DNA of 64,000 nucleotides, taken from Flavobacteriales bacterium (GTDB lineage: Bacteria; Bacteroidota; Bacteroidia; Flavobacteriales_F; PHOS-HE28). The DNA is taken from the NCBI GenBank assembly GCA_016716605.1, contig JADJWA010000001.1, forward strand, positions 1,674,001 through 1,738,000, read 5' to 3'. The position numbers were made by a program, and so were the translations under genes. The notes below the pieces were generated by a model. The model saw only the letters and a list, made by a program, of their open reading frames with translations. It was not told the DNA's origin and made no database searches. Positions 31,481-41,197 of the stretch are shown here, piece after piece (the first letter of the stretch is position 1; every line of letters starts with the position of its first letter).

Positions 31481-31501
31481 AACCGGCGCGGTGGCGGCCA
31501 T

Positions 31502-31515
31502 GGGGCAGCTGCCCC
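31502..31515. terminator. Palindrome GGGGCAGCTGCCCC, possible terminator
   Basis: A perfect 14-bp palindrome between two convergent genes. It could form a short stem, but there is no loop or T-tract, so the assignment is weak. Confidence 0.35.
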
Positions 31516-31560
31516 TGCCTGGCGGCCTTGCAGCCCGCAATGGCTCCCGGCCGCCGGAGC

Positions 31561-32781
31561 TCACTGGCGCACGATCGCCCGGTTCAGCACGGAGCCATCG
31601 GCCAGGGTGAGGCGTGCCGTGTACGCTCCGTAGGGAAGTTCGCTGAGATCCACTTCCATGATGCCCGATGCGGACGAAGCATGCGCGATGCGGCCTTGCG
31701 AATCGATCACTTCCAAGGCCTGCACTGCGGACGCGCCTGCTCGGATGTGGACAATCCCATCCGCAGGGACCGGGAAGAGCGTGAGCGTCAATGCATGGAT
31801 GCGCTCGACGGCCGTTGCGAGCGGATCATAGAGCACCGCTGTGCCGGGGATCGTGTGGTGTCCGCTTGTGGGTCCGGTGTTTCCGGGCTGCACGGTGCCG
31901 TAGTAGGTGGGGCCGAGCACGTACGGATAGGCCGGCTGGTATTGCGCGTCGAGGGTGACGAAGTAGGCATAGATGCCATCGGGGTATTCCGGCGTCACGC
32001 AGAAGCGGCCGTTATGCACGTCGAGGTCGCCGCTGCCGGTGACGTATTCGTAGTCCTCGAGGAAAGCGCCCAAGGGGTATTGTCCTCCGATCGCCGGTCC
32101 GTATTGATTGGCGGCGAGCACGGTGCCATCGGGCAGCGTGGTGCGGTCGGCGATGCTCCGCAACTGGTAGCTGCTGCGCATGCGGACGATACCGCCGCTG
32201 CCATCGGCATTCGCGAAGCCATGCGCGCCGTAGATGGGGAAGCCATCGAAGGCGTAACCGATCAGGTCACCGTGCGACTCATCATCGAGGTGGTCGTAGA
32301 GGCAGTTGGGGCTCACGTGGTGGTGGTACTCGCCGTTCGGCGCCGGGTGGCCCAGGCACACATCGAAGCTGATGCCCTCGAACACCAGCGCATCGCGGTT
32401 CCAGATGCCCTGGTTGTTGTAGCTCATGCCGTCCTTGGCGTTGAAGATGCTCACGCCGTTACGCCACACGCCGATATGGCCAAACGGCGTGTTCACCAAG
32501 GTGCCCGTGTTCTGCACCGGGTTTCGCGTGATCCTGAAGCAGAAGTCCTGGTTGGCGGGCAGGTTCGGGTTGGCGGTCCACGGGCCGATGTCGTAGCCCG
32601 GGATGCAGGTGCAAGTCACATAAGCATCACTCGCCGTGTAGTGGACCGATTGCACATTGGACGCGATCCCCGCATAGCCCGTCTCGTTGCCCGGATTAAG
32701 GATCCAGCTGGTGACGGCGGGACCTTGGGCGGCGGCGGATACGGTAGCGAGCAGGGCGATGCAGGTTGCGCTCAGTTTCAT
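31561..32781 (-). CDS. YHYH-domain secreted protein with T9SS sorting domain
   Basis: 406 residues from the ATG at 32781 (MKLSATCIALLATVSAAAQ signal peptide). The YHYH domain is recognisable by GEYHHHVSPNC, DLIGYAFDGFPIYGAHGF and the late GTVQPGNTGPTSGHHTIPG. The cysteine-rich TCTCIPGYDIGPW region may form disulfides. The last 80 residues (LFPVPADGIVHIRAG to LPYGAYTARLTLADGS) are a type A T9SS signal. YHYH proteins are secreted proteins of unknown activity, common in marine and wastewater Bacteroidota. Confidence 0.88.
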   Translation of the reverse strand: MKLSATCIALLATVSAAAQGPAVTSWILNPGNETGYAGIASNVQSVHYTASDAYVTCTCIPGYDIGPWTANPNLPANQDFCFRITRNPVQNTGTLVNTPFGHIGVWRNGVSIFNAKDGMSYNNQGIWNRDALVFEGISFDVCLGHPAPNGEYHHHVSPNCLYDHLDDESHGDLIGYAFDGFPIYGAHGFANADGSGGIVRMRSSYQLRSIADRTTLPDGTVLAANQYGPAIGGQYPLGAFLEDYEYVTGSGDLDVHNGRFCVTPEYPDGIYAYFVTLDAQYQPAYPYVLGPTYYGTVQPGNTGPTSGHHTIPGTAVLYDPLATAVERIHALTLTLFPVPADGIVHIRAGASAVQALEVIDSQGRIAHASSASGIMEVDLSELPYGAYTARLTLADGSVLNRAIVRQ

Positions 32782-32927
32782 GGTGGGGCAAGTTCGGCCT
32801 ATGACGGCGGACCATCGCCATGGTTCGATCCGGGACTCGCGTGGCAGGTGCCCGACACTAACACGCCGGGTGCGCTGGAAGCCGCCGCAATTCGCGCCAA
32901 GCCGGGCCAGCACCGATCTTGCCCCCG

Positions 32928-34133
32928 ATGCGCGCCATTGCCATTCCCCGAGCCTCCGGTGCTGAAGCCGAACGAACGGCCAACCCAACGCTCCGGTTGA
33001 GCCTGCACGATTCCATCCACTTGGTTCATCGCGCGGATTGGGATGGGGCAGCGTGCGGAGGCTCGCCCTACCTCGGCCATGCCTACCTCTGCGCATTGGA
33101 GGATGCCATGCGCGGTCGGATGGAGTTCCGCTACGCGCTCTTCCACGATGCGCAATACCAACTGGTGGGCGCTGCCGCTTTTCAAGTGGTCGATTTCGAG
33201 GACAACGGCAGCAAGCAGGCCGATGCCCTGTGCAAATTGGGCGGCCTGGAAGCCCGTATCCGACGCGACCTGAAGGTGCGCAGCCTCGTATGCGGCAATG
33301 TGTTCCATTGCGGGGATCATGGAGCGCACTTCGCGGCAGGCATCGCTCGCGAACTGCAGCTGCGCGCGCTGGAGCAGGCCATGGAGCAGCTCCGGGCCGA
33401 TGAGCGCTTGATGCCGAGGGTCTCGGCGATGATCTTCAAGGAGCACTGGCCCGCACCGGAACACGATCATCCGGCTCTCCTCGCCAAGGGCTACCACGAA
33501 CTGGCGACGGATGCGAACATGGTCATGGACCTCGATCCCTCCTGGAGGACCATCGAGGACTATCAGGCAGCGCTCACCGCGAAGGCGCGCACACGCTTCA
33601 ACGCGATCCGGAAGCGCTCGGCGAAGCTGAATGTGCTCGAGATGAACGTGCGGGGGATCACCGAGCATCGGCCCGCCATGCAGCGCCTGTTCGACGCCGT
33701 GCTGGAGCAATCGCCGTTCGTGTTCGGCCGCTTGCAGTTGGGCGTGTACGCGGACTGGAAGCGCATCCTCGGCGATGGCATGTCGTTGCGCGGCTACTTC
33801 CTCGATGAGGAGCTCGTGGGCTTCAGCGCGGCGTTCGTCAATGGGGACTGCCTCGACGCGCAGTTCGTCGGCATCGACTACGCGCGCAACCGTGAGCATG
33901 GCATTTACCTGCGCATGCTGGCGGAGCTGGTGGAATTGGCGATCGTGAAGCGGCTCCGTCGGATCAACTTCGGCCGAACCTCCGAACAGGCCAAGAGCAG
34001 CATCGGGGCGGTGCCTGTGCGCATGCGCGTGCTGGTGAAGCACCGCAGCCGAGTGGCCAACAAGCTCATCGGTCCCTTCATCCGCAAGGTGAAGCCTGCG
34101 GCCTTTGAGGCCCGCCTGCCATTCCGCCGATAG
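32928..34133 (+). CDS. GNAT/FemAB-like N-acyltransferase
   Basis: 401 residues. The central to C-terminal part looks like the acyl-CoA N-acyltransferase fold in its double FemAB-like form: KARTRFNAIRKRSAKLNV, then SLRGYFLDEELVGFSAAFVNGDCLDAQFVGIDY with the late strand NREHGIYLRMLAELVELAI and INFGRTSEQAKSSIGA. These elements match proteins called peptidoglycan-biosynthesis/GNAT N-acetyltransferases. Substrate unknown. The ATG at 32928 is the first in-frame ATG. It is divergent from the YHYH gene. Confidence 0.65.
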   Translation: MRAIAIPRASGAEAERTANPTLRLSLHDSIHLVHRADWDGAACGGSPYLGHAYLCALEDAMRGRMEFRYALFHDAQYQLVGAAAFQVVDFEDNGSKQADALCKLGGLEARIRRDLKVRSLVCGNVFHCGDHGAHFAAGIARELQLRALEQAMEQLRADERLMPRVSAMIFKEHWPAPEHDHPALLAKGYHELATDANMVMDLDPSWRTIEDYQAALTAKARTRFNAIRKRSAKLNVLEMNVRGITEHRPAMQRLFDAVLEQSPFVFGRLQLGVYADWKRILGDGMSLRGYFLDEELVGFSAAFVNGDCLDAQFVGIDYARNREHGIYLRMLAELVELAIVKRLRRINFGRTSEQAKSSIGAVPVRMRVLVKHRSRVANKLIGPFIRKVKPAAFEARLPFRR

Positions 34134-34206
34134 CGAAGGGCGCGGGGAATTCGATCGGCGCTTCGGCAACCGGATGGGAAACCTGTCGTCACCGGGTTGG
34201 AGGAAC

Positions 34207-34214
34207 TAGCTTCG
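34207..34214 (+). promoter_or_regulatory. -7 box TAGCTTCG upstream of the Ig-repeat T9SS gene
   Basis: It ends 9 nt before the ATG at 34224 and decides that start. Confidence 0.45.
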
Positions 34215-34223
34215 ACCGCGCAT

Positions 34224-37145
34224 ATGGCACCGAAGGAATTGAAGCGCATGACAGCCGGCTTGGCCTTGGTGGCAGCATTCGCTGCTGCCAAGCCCGCCGC
34301 AGCCCAGACCTTCCCCTTCACCAGCGGGCCTATCCCGATGTGCGATACCAGTACGTTCACGGCCAACGTGAGCGGTGTGGGCTGGTTGATCATCCCGAAC
34401 GGGTTGGATTGGGGGCCGTTCCTGGAGAATGTGGTGCTGAACATCACCACGAATCACCCCCAGACGCTGCAGATCACGCTCACCTCGCCAGCGGGCACCA
34501 CCCTGCTGCTCTCGGCTTTCAACGGCGCAGGCGGCGTGAATTACACCAATACGAACTTCCCGTATTGGGGCGGGGGCGACATCACCACAGCATCTGCACC
34601 GTTCACGGGTTCCTTCAGCCCGCAATTGGGCACCTTGGGTGACTTTTCCGGTGAGAGCGCCGATGGTGTTTGGACGATCACGGTCATCGATACCGCTTGT
34701 GCCGGCGGCGGAACGGATCCCAGTGGCGGCCCTTGGGGTCCCGGATGGTACACCGGTGGCAATGGCACGGGTGCCTTCTCCTTCGGTTTCAGCAGCCCGC
34801 CACCGCCGTGCATCATCGATATGGGTTGGCCATCCGATGCGATCTGCCAGGGCGAGACCGTGGATGTCCTCGGTTATTTCGAGGGCAATTGGTGGTGGGA
34901 TCCGAGCTCGACGGTAACCGTTTCCATGGATTGGGGAGGCCAGACCGTGCCCGACCCATCTGCCGTGGGTGCTTCTGGCACCTATTACATCGAAGTCATT
35001 GACTGGTGGAACGGCTGTACCTATTATGGCTACTATAATGTGAGTGTGGGCACAGCGATCGCCCTTGGTCCAGACCAGGTCGTGACGGAGTGCAGTGGCG
35101 CGGGCCCGGTGAATCTGACGACTTACCTCAACACTGCTGGTGCCACTGGTCAAGCATGGACACTGGATGGTGCTGCAATCCCGGGGGCAACCGCGGCGGC
35201 GGCAACGGTACCGGGCCTTTATGAATTGACCGCCTCGAATGCCGGCTGCAGCGATGCGGCGCAGATCCTTCTGTCCTTCAACAGTGACCCTGTTCTGGGT
35301 CCAGATGCGGCGTTGACCATCTGCCAGGGGAGCAGCGCCGATATCGCATCGCTCTTCGATACCGGTGGCCTTTCGGCCGATTGGACACTCGACGGTGCTC
35401 CCATACCGCCACCGGATGCCGCGACGCAGGCTGGTGTGTACTCCGTCAGCGTCACCAACCCCGCCGGATGCACCGATGTTGCCGAGGCCATCCTGGATGT
35501 TCAGCCACCGCCATCACTCGGCGCTGATCAAGCCGTTGGCCTGTGCAGCGGAACCACCACCGACCTCACTTCACTTTTCGTGACCACCGGATTGAGCACT
35601 GTTTGGACCATCATCGGCGTGCCGGTCAGCGATCCCGGTGCGGTGAGCGCCGGGGGCGATTATGTGCTTGTGGCTGTCGATGCGAATGGTTGCATGGATA
35701 CGGCAATGGCGACCGTGTCGCTCTGGCCCGGCCCGGCATTGGGAGCTGATGAAGCCGCATCCGCTTGCGCCGGCGGAGCAGTTGATTTGACCCCATTCTT
35801 CAGCACCGCCGGACTCAACGCCGCATGGACCATTGGCGGCGCGGTGGTGGCTGATCCCACCGCAGTGACGTTCGCCGGCACATACACGCTCACAGTCATC
35901 GATGCGAATGGATGCAGCGATGCAGCGAACGTCGTGGTCTCAATCGCTGCGAATCCGGTGCTCGGTCCTGATCAGCAGCTGACCGCTTGCGACAACGCGG
36001 CTATTGACCTTACGCAGCTTTATGCCACTGGTGCCAGCACGCCAGTTTGGACATTGAACGGCGCCGTGGTCGCGGATCCCACGGATGTGACGGTTGCGGG
36101 GAGCTACCAGATCACCTTGACCAATCCTGCTGGATGCTCCTCAACAGCCTTGGTCACGGTGCAGTTCAATCCTTCACCATCGCTCGGCGCCGATGCACAG
36201 GTTGGCATTTGCGCAGGGTCCTCCCATGACCTCACCTCGGAATACAACACCACCGGCCTCACCGCGGAATGGTGGATGGATGGAGCCCCTGTGGGCGATC
36301 CCGCTGCCGCCGATGCAAGCGGTGCCTATCAGCTCGTGGCCAGCAATGGATTCGGGTGCTCCGATACGGCCATGATCGAATTGCTGGTGCATGATAACCC
36401 CGATCTCGGCCCCGATCAATCGTTCACGCTTTGCCCCTGGCAGGCAGTGGACCTGAGCACGGTGTTCCCGGTGCAGGGCATGAGCGCGAGCTACATGCTT
36501 GACAGCCTTGAAGTGGCGGATCCAAGCGCGGCCTCAGACAGTGGCTCCTACATGGTTCGGGTCACGGATGCGAACGGCTGCTCCGATGAGGCCCTGGCGA
36601 ACGTCCAGCCCATCGACTGCCTCTGCGAGGCCGATTTCGAGGCAGAGGCGCGCTGCATCCAGGAGCCGGCCCGATTCACGCTCCTTGCCGATAGCACCAT
36701 CCTCTCAGCGCATTGGGACTTCGGCGATGCGGCGGATGCCACTTCTCAGATCGACCCGAATGTCATGTTCAGCGCGGAAGGAGAGGTGGATGTGACATTG
36801 ATCGTGGCACTGAGCTGCGGAGTGGATACCCTCCATCGTACCATCACCATGGACGACTGCTCCGATTCGTGCACCGTGTGGATCCCGAATGCCTTCACGC
36901 CGGATTTCGATGACCGGAACGATTGGTGGAGCGTGGTGGGCGAGTGCGAGCCGGAGGAGTTCCTGATCATGGTCTTTGACCGCTGGGGCGAACTCATCTT
37001 CCGCAGCGAGGACCCCGAACAGAAATGGGACGGCACCTATGCGGGCGTGGTCTCAAAGGATGGGGTGTACGTGTTCCGGGCGTTCTACAAGCTGCCCTAT
37101 CAGGGCCGCAAGTCGGTGATCGGGCATGTCACGCTGCTGCGGTGA
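34224..37145 (+). CDS. Large secreted protein: P-domain, seven Ig-like repeats, PKD, T9SS type B domain
   Basis: 973 residues. After a signal peptide (TAGLALVAAFAAAKPAAAQ), residues about 30-180 resemble a proprotein convertase P-domain (LQITLTSPAGTTLLLS to ESADGVWTITVIDTAC). Then come seven repeats of about 79 residues, each opening with LGPD or LGAD, followed by C-x-G and closing with GCSDTA-like motifs. A PKD-like domain (FEAEARCIQEPARFTLL to WDFGDA) precedes the gliding-motility-associated type B T9SS domain (VWIPNAFTPDFDDRNDWW to DGVYVFRAFYKLPYQGRKSVIGHVTLLR). A surface adhesin or matrix protein is plausible; the type B signal suggests a gliding or cell-surface fate. Confidence 0.88.
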   Translation: MAPKELKRMTAGLALVAAFAAAKPAAAQTFPFTSGPIPMCDTSTFTANVSGVGWLIIPNGLDWGPFLENVVLNITTNHPQTLQITLTSPAGTTLLLSAFNGAGGVNYTNTNFPYWGGGDITTASAPFTGSFSPQLGTLGDFSGESADGVWTITVIDTACAGGGTDPSGGPWGPGWYTGGNGTGAFSFGFSSPPPPCIIDMGWPSDAICQGETVDVLGYFEGNWWWDPSSTVTVSMDWGGQTVPDPSAVGASGTYYIEVIDWWNGCTYYGYYNVSVGTAIALGPDQVVTECSGAGPVNLTTYLNTAGATGQAWTLDGAAIPGATAAAATVPGLYELTASNAGCSDAAQILLSFNSDPVLGPDAALTICQGSSADIASLFDTGGLSADWTLDGAPIPPPDAATQAGVYSVSVTNPAGCTDVAEAILDVQPPPSLGADQAVGLCSGTTTDLTSLFVTTGLSTVWTIIGVPVSDPGAVSAGGDYVLVAVDANGCMDTAMATVSLWPGPALGADEAASACAGGAVDLTPFFSTAGLNAAWTIGGAVVADPTAVTFAGTYTLTVIDANGCSDAANVVVSIAANPVLGPDQQLTACDNAAIDLTQLYATGASTPVWTLNGAVVADPTDVTVAGSYQITLTNPAGCSSTALVTVQFNPSPSLGADAQVGICAGSSHDLTSEYNTTGLTAEWWMDGAPVGDPAAADASGAYQLVASNGFGCSDTAMIELLVHDNPDLGPDQSFTLCPWQAVDLSTVFPVQGMSASYMLDSLEVADPSAASDSGSYMVRVTDANGCSDEALANVQPIDCLCEADFEAEARCIQEPARFTLLADSTILSAHWDFGDAADATSQIDPNVMFSAEGEVDVTLIVALSCGVDTLHRTITMDDCSDSCTVWIPNAFTPDFDDRNDWWSVVGECEPEEFLIMVFDRWGELIFRSEDPEQKWDGTYAGVVSKDGVYVFRAFYKLPYQGRKSVIGHVTLLR

Positions 37146-37237
37146 TCCGTGGGACTGCGATGAAGGAGGCCGCCTGACGCATGCGCACGGCTTCTGCGCG
37201 GTTCCAAGGTCAAGAGCGCGCTGCCGCTGGTCACCGA

Positions 37238-38263
37238 TCAATGCGCGATCACGCAGCGCAGCGCGGTGGCCATGCCATGGCGCGGCTGCACCGTGATGGC
37301 GTAAATGCCCGAAGGGAGATCGGATGAATCAACCAGCTGCTGCGGGCCATGGGCGCCCAGTTCCATGACCACGCGGCCATTCAGGTCGGTGATGGTGATC
37401 GCGCTTCCCGCGGGCAAGCCATGCAGCATGATGAGCTCATCGGCCGGCGATGGATGCAGCGTGAATCCGCCGCGATCCGACGAGGCATCAATTGAAGTGG
37501 TGCCATCGAGCGCGTAGATGTACGCCATCTGGAAGGCGAAGGCCGATCCGCCGGACCGATTGGCCACCAGATAGAGCCGGTCTCCGCTGCAGAATAGGCC
37601 GCGAGGCGATTGGTCATTGTCGCTGTCGGGGAGCGGCACGGAACCGATCAGCTGCTCGTTGGTGAGGTCGTAGGCGTAGATCCGCTCAAGGTCGCCGTTG
37701 AGATTGTCGGTGACATAGAATAGCGTATCGCCGCGAAGCGCGATGCCGTATGGCTGTTCGCCCATGAGCGGCACGGTGTCGATGGGCGTGGGCTCTCCGG
37801 GCACCCACTTATAGGCGTAGGCATAAGGGTAAGCGTCGAAGTCGGGGAAATACATGGTGTACCACACGGCATCACCGTCGGCGCAGAGGTCGCCGATCCC
37901 CGATGAGTTGCCGCCGATCACCGGAGGGAATGTCCATGAATTGAGCAGCGCTCCGCTGAGGCTCACTTCATAGAGCCCAGCGCCGCCTGTGGTGAAGTCT
38001 TCAGCGATAAGGTATGAATCAGGCTTGCGGATGAGGCCGTGATTGAAGTCGTAGCCGGTTGGCAGCGAGCCCAGGAGGTTGCCGTCGTGATCGGAGTAGT
38101 AAACGCTTCCGCTGAAATCAGCCCCGAGGAAGATGGTGTCCGGCATGACGTGAATCCCCCATAGGCCTTGGTTGAGGCCTTCGTAGGAGATGCTGTCGAT
38201 CAGCACTTGGGCGCTGCAGCAGAGCGGCGCGGCAGAGACGAGGGCGATGGTCGCGAGGCGCAT
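37238..38263 (-). CDS. Secreted beta-propeller-like protein with T9SS sorting domain
   Basis: 341 residues. Signal peptide MRLATIALVSAAPLCCSAQ. The body has repeated strands such as GIGDLCADGDAVWYTMYFPD, GIALRGDTLFYVTDNLNGDLERIYAYD and GLFCSGDRLYLVANRSGG, suggesting a propeller. The end (FTLHPSPADELIMLHGLP to LPSGIYAITVQPRHG) is a T9SS type A signal. Function unknown. It is convergent with the Ig-repeat protein. Confidence 0.8.
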   Translation of the reverse strand: MRLATIALVSAAPLCCSAQVLIDSISYEGLNQGLWGIHVMPDTIFLGADFSGSVYYSDHDGNLLGSLPTGYDFNHGLIRKPDSYLIAEDFTTGGAGLYEVSLSGALLNSWTFPPVIGGNSSGIGDLCADGDAVWYTMYFPDFDAYPYAYAYKWVPGEPTPIDTVPLMGEQPYGIALRGDTLFYVTDNLNGDLERIYAYDLTNEQLIGSVPLPDSDNDQSPRGLFCSGDRLYLVANRSGGSAFAFQMAYIYALDGTTSIDASSDRGGFTLHPSPADELIMLHGLPAGSAITITDLNGRVVMELGAHGPQQLVDSSDLPSGIYAITVQPRHGMATALRCVIAH

Positions 38264-38332
38264 GGGTCGGGTGGTCGGTCAGTGCAGGGGTCGTTATGAA
38301 AGGGCAGCGCAGGAGCATGCGTTCGCGACAGC

Positions 38333-39883
38333 CTACAAGGCCTGTGCGCAGTTCACGGCAGCCGCAGCGTTGATGTTGCCGTAGCCCTTGCTGCTGCTGG
38401 GCGATCCGGCGAACTGCGCGGTGCTGGTGAGGCATTGCAGCACTTGTGCGCGCGTGGCATTGGGCTTGGCGCTCCAGACCAGCGCCGCGATGCCGGCCGC
38501 CGTACTGGTGGCGCTGCTGCTGCCACCGATGTACGTGGGCGCGGTGCCGCTGGATGGGAGGCTGAGCGAATTGCGGTTGCTGCTCGCATTGCGCTCCATG
38601 CAGATGGTGAGGTCCACCTGGCTGCCGTCGTGGCAGCTGGAGCATTTCGCCCCATTCTCCTTCACGCCCGTCACGGCCACGCATTTGCTCAGTGCCGCCG
38701 GATAGATCACGCCCCACCAGCTCGTCCAGCTGAAGCTGGTGCCTGCTGCGGCCATGATCATCTTGCCCTTGCCATAGGCGTAGTTCACGCCATCGCTCAG
38801 CACACCGCTGCTGAAGGGCGTTCCGATGCTCATGCTGATCACGCGCACCGCTTGGTTGTCTCCCATCTGGATCAACGCGTTCTTCACGGCTGTCTTCTCG
38901 CTGCTCAGGTTGAGCACGACGTCCTCGCAGCCGCGCAGGAAGACCAGGTTGCTGCGATAGGCCACGCCTGTGGCTGCGCCATTGCTGTTCCGCGGGCCCA
39001 CAGCCTGTCCGCTCATGCTGGTGCCGTGTGTGCAGCTGCTGTAAGCCGATCCGCCGAACGTGTAGCCTGCGCTCAGGGTACGGCCCACATTGCTGTCGCC
39101 GTTGTTGAAGTCGCTGCCGATAAGCGGCTGTGATGAACTGATGCCGGCGTCGATCACGCCCACAGTGATGCCCGTACCCGTTGCGCTATTCCAGGCTGCT
39201 GGCACTGAATGGTTGTTGAAGTTCCAGGGCAGCCGGGCATTCGGGGTGATGGTGGTGACGTCCGCTGCATTGAGCGCGGTGGTGGATGCGCTGCACCCGC
39301 TCGTGCTGCGCCCGCCCTCCTGGCCAGCCGCTGGCCAGTAATCCAGCGGCTCGAGGTAGCGCACATTGCGCAGGTTGCGAAGCATGGTGATCACGCGCTT
39401 ATCCGTGATGCGCAAGGTGATGACCGGCAGCACGGGGTCGTCCTCCACAAGGATGTCATCGAGCGTGATGCGCCCGGTGGTGCGTCCGCTGTTCAGCTCG
39501 GTGAGCACCCGGTCGATGATCGCATCATGCACATCGATCCATGGGGAGCTCTTGATATTGATTGCGTGCAGGGCATCTTCAATGCTGTTGGCATGGGCGG
39601 GCTGGTAGCCGATTGCCAGGCTATGGTCATTGTACTGCACGGCGCTCCAGAGGGTGCGCATGTCCACCCACTCCCATCGGAAATCGTTGCGCGCTTCGAG
39701 CACGCCGATCACGGTTCGGTCCAGATCGTCTTGCGTGAGCGGTTCGCCGTCGGGCACGGTCTGAAGATCGGATCGCTCTTGCAGCACAGGGCCTTGTCCC
39801 GCATCGGCTGACCCATTCAATTCTTCGCGTCGGCAGGCAATCAACGAGCTTGCGATCAACAGGAGGGCGAGGGTGCGGCGCAT
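38333..39883 (-). CDS. Subtilisin-like serine peptidase lipoprotein (S8 family)
   Basis: 516 residues. The N-terminus has a lipobox (LLLIASSLIAC, Cys17). A propeptide-like region precedes the catalytic domain. The triad is Asp245 (VGVIDAG), His286 (CTHGTSMSG) and Ser456 (GGSSSATSTAAG). The oxyanion Asn usually found after AAG appears replaced by Thr382 (AAAGTSFSW), which may lower or change activity. Several cysteines in the C-terminal half (CVAVTGV, CSSCHDG, CME) could form disulfides. No T9SS tail is evident. A TACCTTAA box lies 10 nt before the ATG. Confidence 0.88.
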   Translation of the reverse strand: MRRTLALLLIASSLIACRREELNGSADAGQGPVLQERSDLQTVPDGEPLTQDDLDRTVIGVLEARNDFRWEWVDMRTLWSAVQYNDHSLAIGYQPAHANSIEDALHAINIKSSPWIDVHDAIIDRVLTELNSGRTTGRITLDDILVEDDPVLPVITLRITDKRVITMLRNLRNVRYLEPLDYWPAAGQEGGRSTSGCSASTTALNAADVTTITPNARLPWNFNNHSVPAAWNSATGTGITVGVIDAGISSSQPLIGSDFNNGDSNVGRTLSAGYTFGGSAYSSCTHGTSMSGQAVGPRNSNGAATGVAYRSNLVFLRGCEDVVLNLSSEKTAVKNALIQMGDNQAVRVISMSIGTPFSSGVLSDGVNYAYGKGKMIMAAAGTSFSWTSWWGVIYPAALSKCVAVTGVKENGAKCSSCHDGSQVDLTICMERNASSNRNSLSLPSSGTAPTYIGGSSSATSTAAGIAALVWSAKPNATRAQVLQCLTSTAQFAGSPSSSKGYGNINAAAAVNCAQAL

Positions 39884-40055
39884 GGGTTGGGTTTTAAGGT
39901 ATGCGACGAAAGCTATTCCGCCGAACCGACACGGCCAAAACCGGGCGATCGTCAGTATCGATAGCGGATTGGGCGAAGCCAGACCGGCGCCGCTCGATAG
40001 GGGCGTTGCTCATGCCGCACCCTGTCAGCGGAACATGGCTTCACCGGCGCCGGCT

Positions 40056-41105
40056 TCATCTCGCGGCGCCCGCCGCTTCCTTCACCAGGATCAGGAACAC
40101 GGGGAAGTGGTCGCTGTAGCCCGCCTGGTAATTGTCGCCTACATAGGTGCGGAAGGGATAGCCGGCGAAGTTCCCTTCGGTCTGGCGCAGGTAGGGCTCG
40201 TTGAAGATGCGCACGCCGTAATAGCGGTAGCGCCCACCGGCCCCGGTGACCAGCGCCGGAGAGATGCAGGCCTGATCGAACAGGTTCCATGAGTCGCGCC
40301 AGGCAAGGGAGCCGATGCCCTTGGAGAAAGGCTCGTGCATGGGGTTGAAGAAGGTGCCGTTCACGGCCTTGGCCTTATCGCCGCTTGCGCGAAGGAAGCG
40401 CGTAACGCTTGCGTTGGTGGGGTCGTCGTTCAGGTCGCCCATGTACACGATGCGTGCGTCGGGGGTGATCGCGAGCAAGGAATCGATGATGCGCCGGCCG
40501 AGCTCGGCGGCGAGCTTGCGTTTGGGCGCGCTGCGCTTCTCGCCGCCACGGCGACTGGGCCAGTGCGCCACGATCACGTGCGTGGTGTCGCCGTCGAGCA
40601 CGCCGCTCACCAGCAATTGATCGCGCGTGCGGAAGCTGGTATCGTCAGCAGCCGTGAGGCGGTAGCTCTTGTGCGCGAACACCTTGTAGAGCGCGGGATT
40701 GTAGATCAGGGCCACATCCACGCCACGGCGGTCGGGTCCATCCACGTGCACCACCTTGTAGTTGCGGGCCTTCAGCGCATCACGTTTCACCAAGTCCTCG
40801 ACAACCGTCCGGTTCTCCACCTCGGCAAGGCCCAATAGGGCCAAGCCTTGCGGATGCAGCTCCTTCCCCATGCTGGCGATCACCCCCGCCGCGCGATCGA
40901 GCTTGCTCAAGTACCGCGCGCTGTTCCAATCCTTGGCGCTGCCGGGCAGGAACTCGGCATCGTCAACCCCGGGCGCATCCAGCGTATCGTAGATATTCTC
41001 CACATTGTAGAAGCCCACGAGTGCGGCCAGGTATTCCTTCTTGTCCTGGCTGCAGGCGGCCAGGGGCAAAGCGAAGGCGAGTAGGAGGGCTTGGCGATGT
41101 GTCAT
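40056..41105 (-). CDS. Endonuclease/exonuclease/phosphatase family lipoprotein
   Basis: 349 residues with a lipobox (LLLAFALPLAAC). EEP motifs are present: FYNVENIYDTLD near residue 32, LGLAEVENRTVVEDLV (metal-binding Glu), HVIVAHWPSRRGG, YMGDLNDDPTNASV, and the terminal SDHFPVFLILV (catalytic His). These proteins cleave phosphodiesters in nucleic acids or phospholipids; substrate not determined. The lipid anchor places it in the periplasm or on the outer membrane. It sits alone between the subtilase and a hypothetical gene. Confidence 0.88.
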   Translation of the reverse strand: MTHRQALLLAFALPLAACSQDKKEYLAALVGFYNVENIYDTLDAPGVDDAEFLPGSAKDWNSARYLSKLDRAAGVIASMGKELHPQGLALLGLAEVENRTVVEDLVKRDALKARNYKVVHVDGPDRRGVDVALIYNPALYKVFAHKSYRLTAADDTSFRTRDQLLVSGVLDGDTTHVIVAHWPSRRGGEKRSAPKRKLAAELGRRIIDSLLAITPDARIVYMGDLNDDPTNASVTRFLRASGDKAKAVNGTFFNPMHEPFSKGIGSLAWRDSWNLFDQACISPALVTGAGGRYRYYGVRIFNEPYLRQTEGNFAGYPFRTYVGDNYQAGYSDHFPVFLILVKEAAGAAR

Positions 41106-41197
41106 GGTGCGGCGGCGAAGCTAGCTGCGCGCGCGGCAGACGAAGACCATGCCGGGCGCATGGCGTGAAGAGAAGGTGACGGCCGCTTGGCCGTTGA

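Noticed and set aside
39884..40055. Search for a tRNA or small gene in the 172-nt gap
   Set aside because: No cloverleaf, promoter-supported start or hairpin convincing enough was seen apart from the subtilase -7 box.
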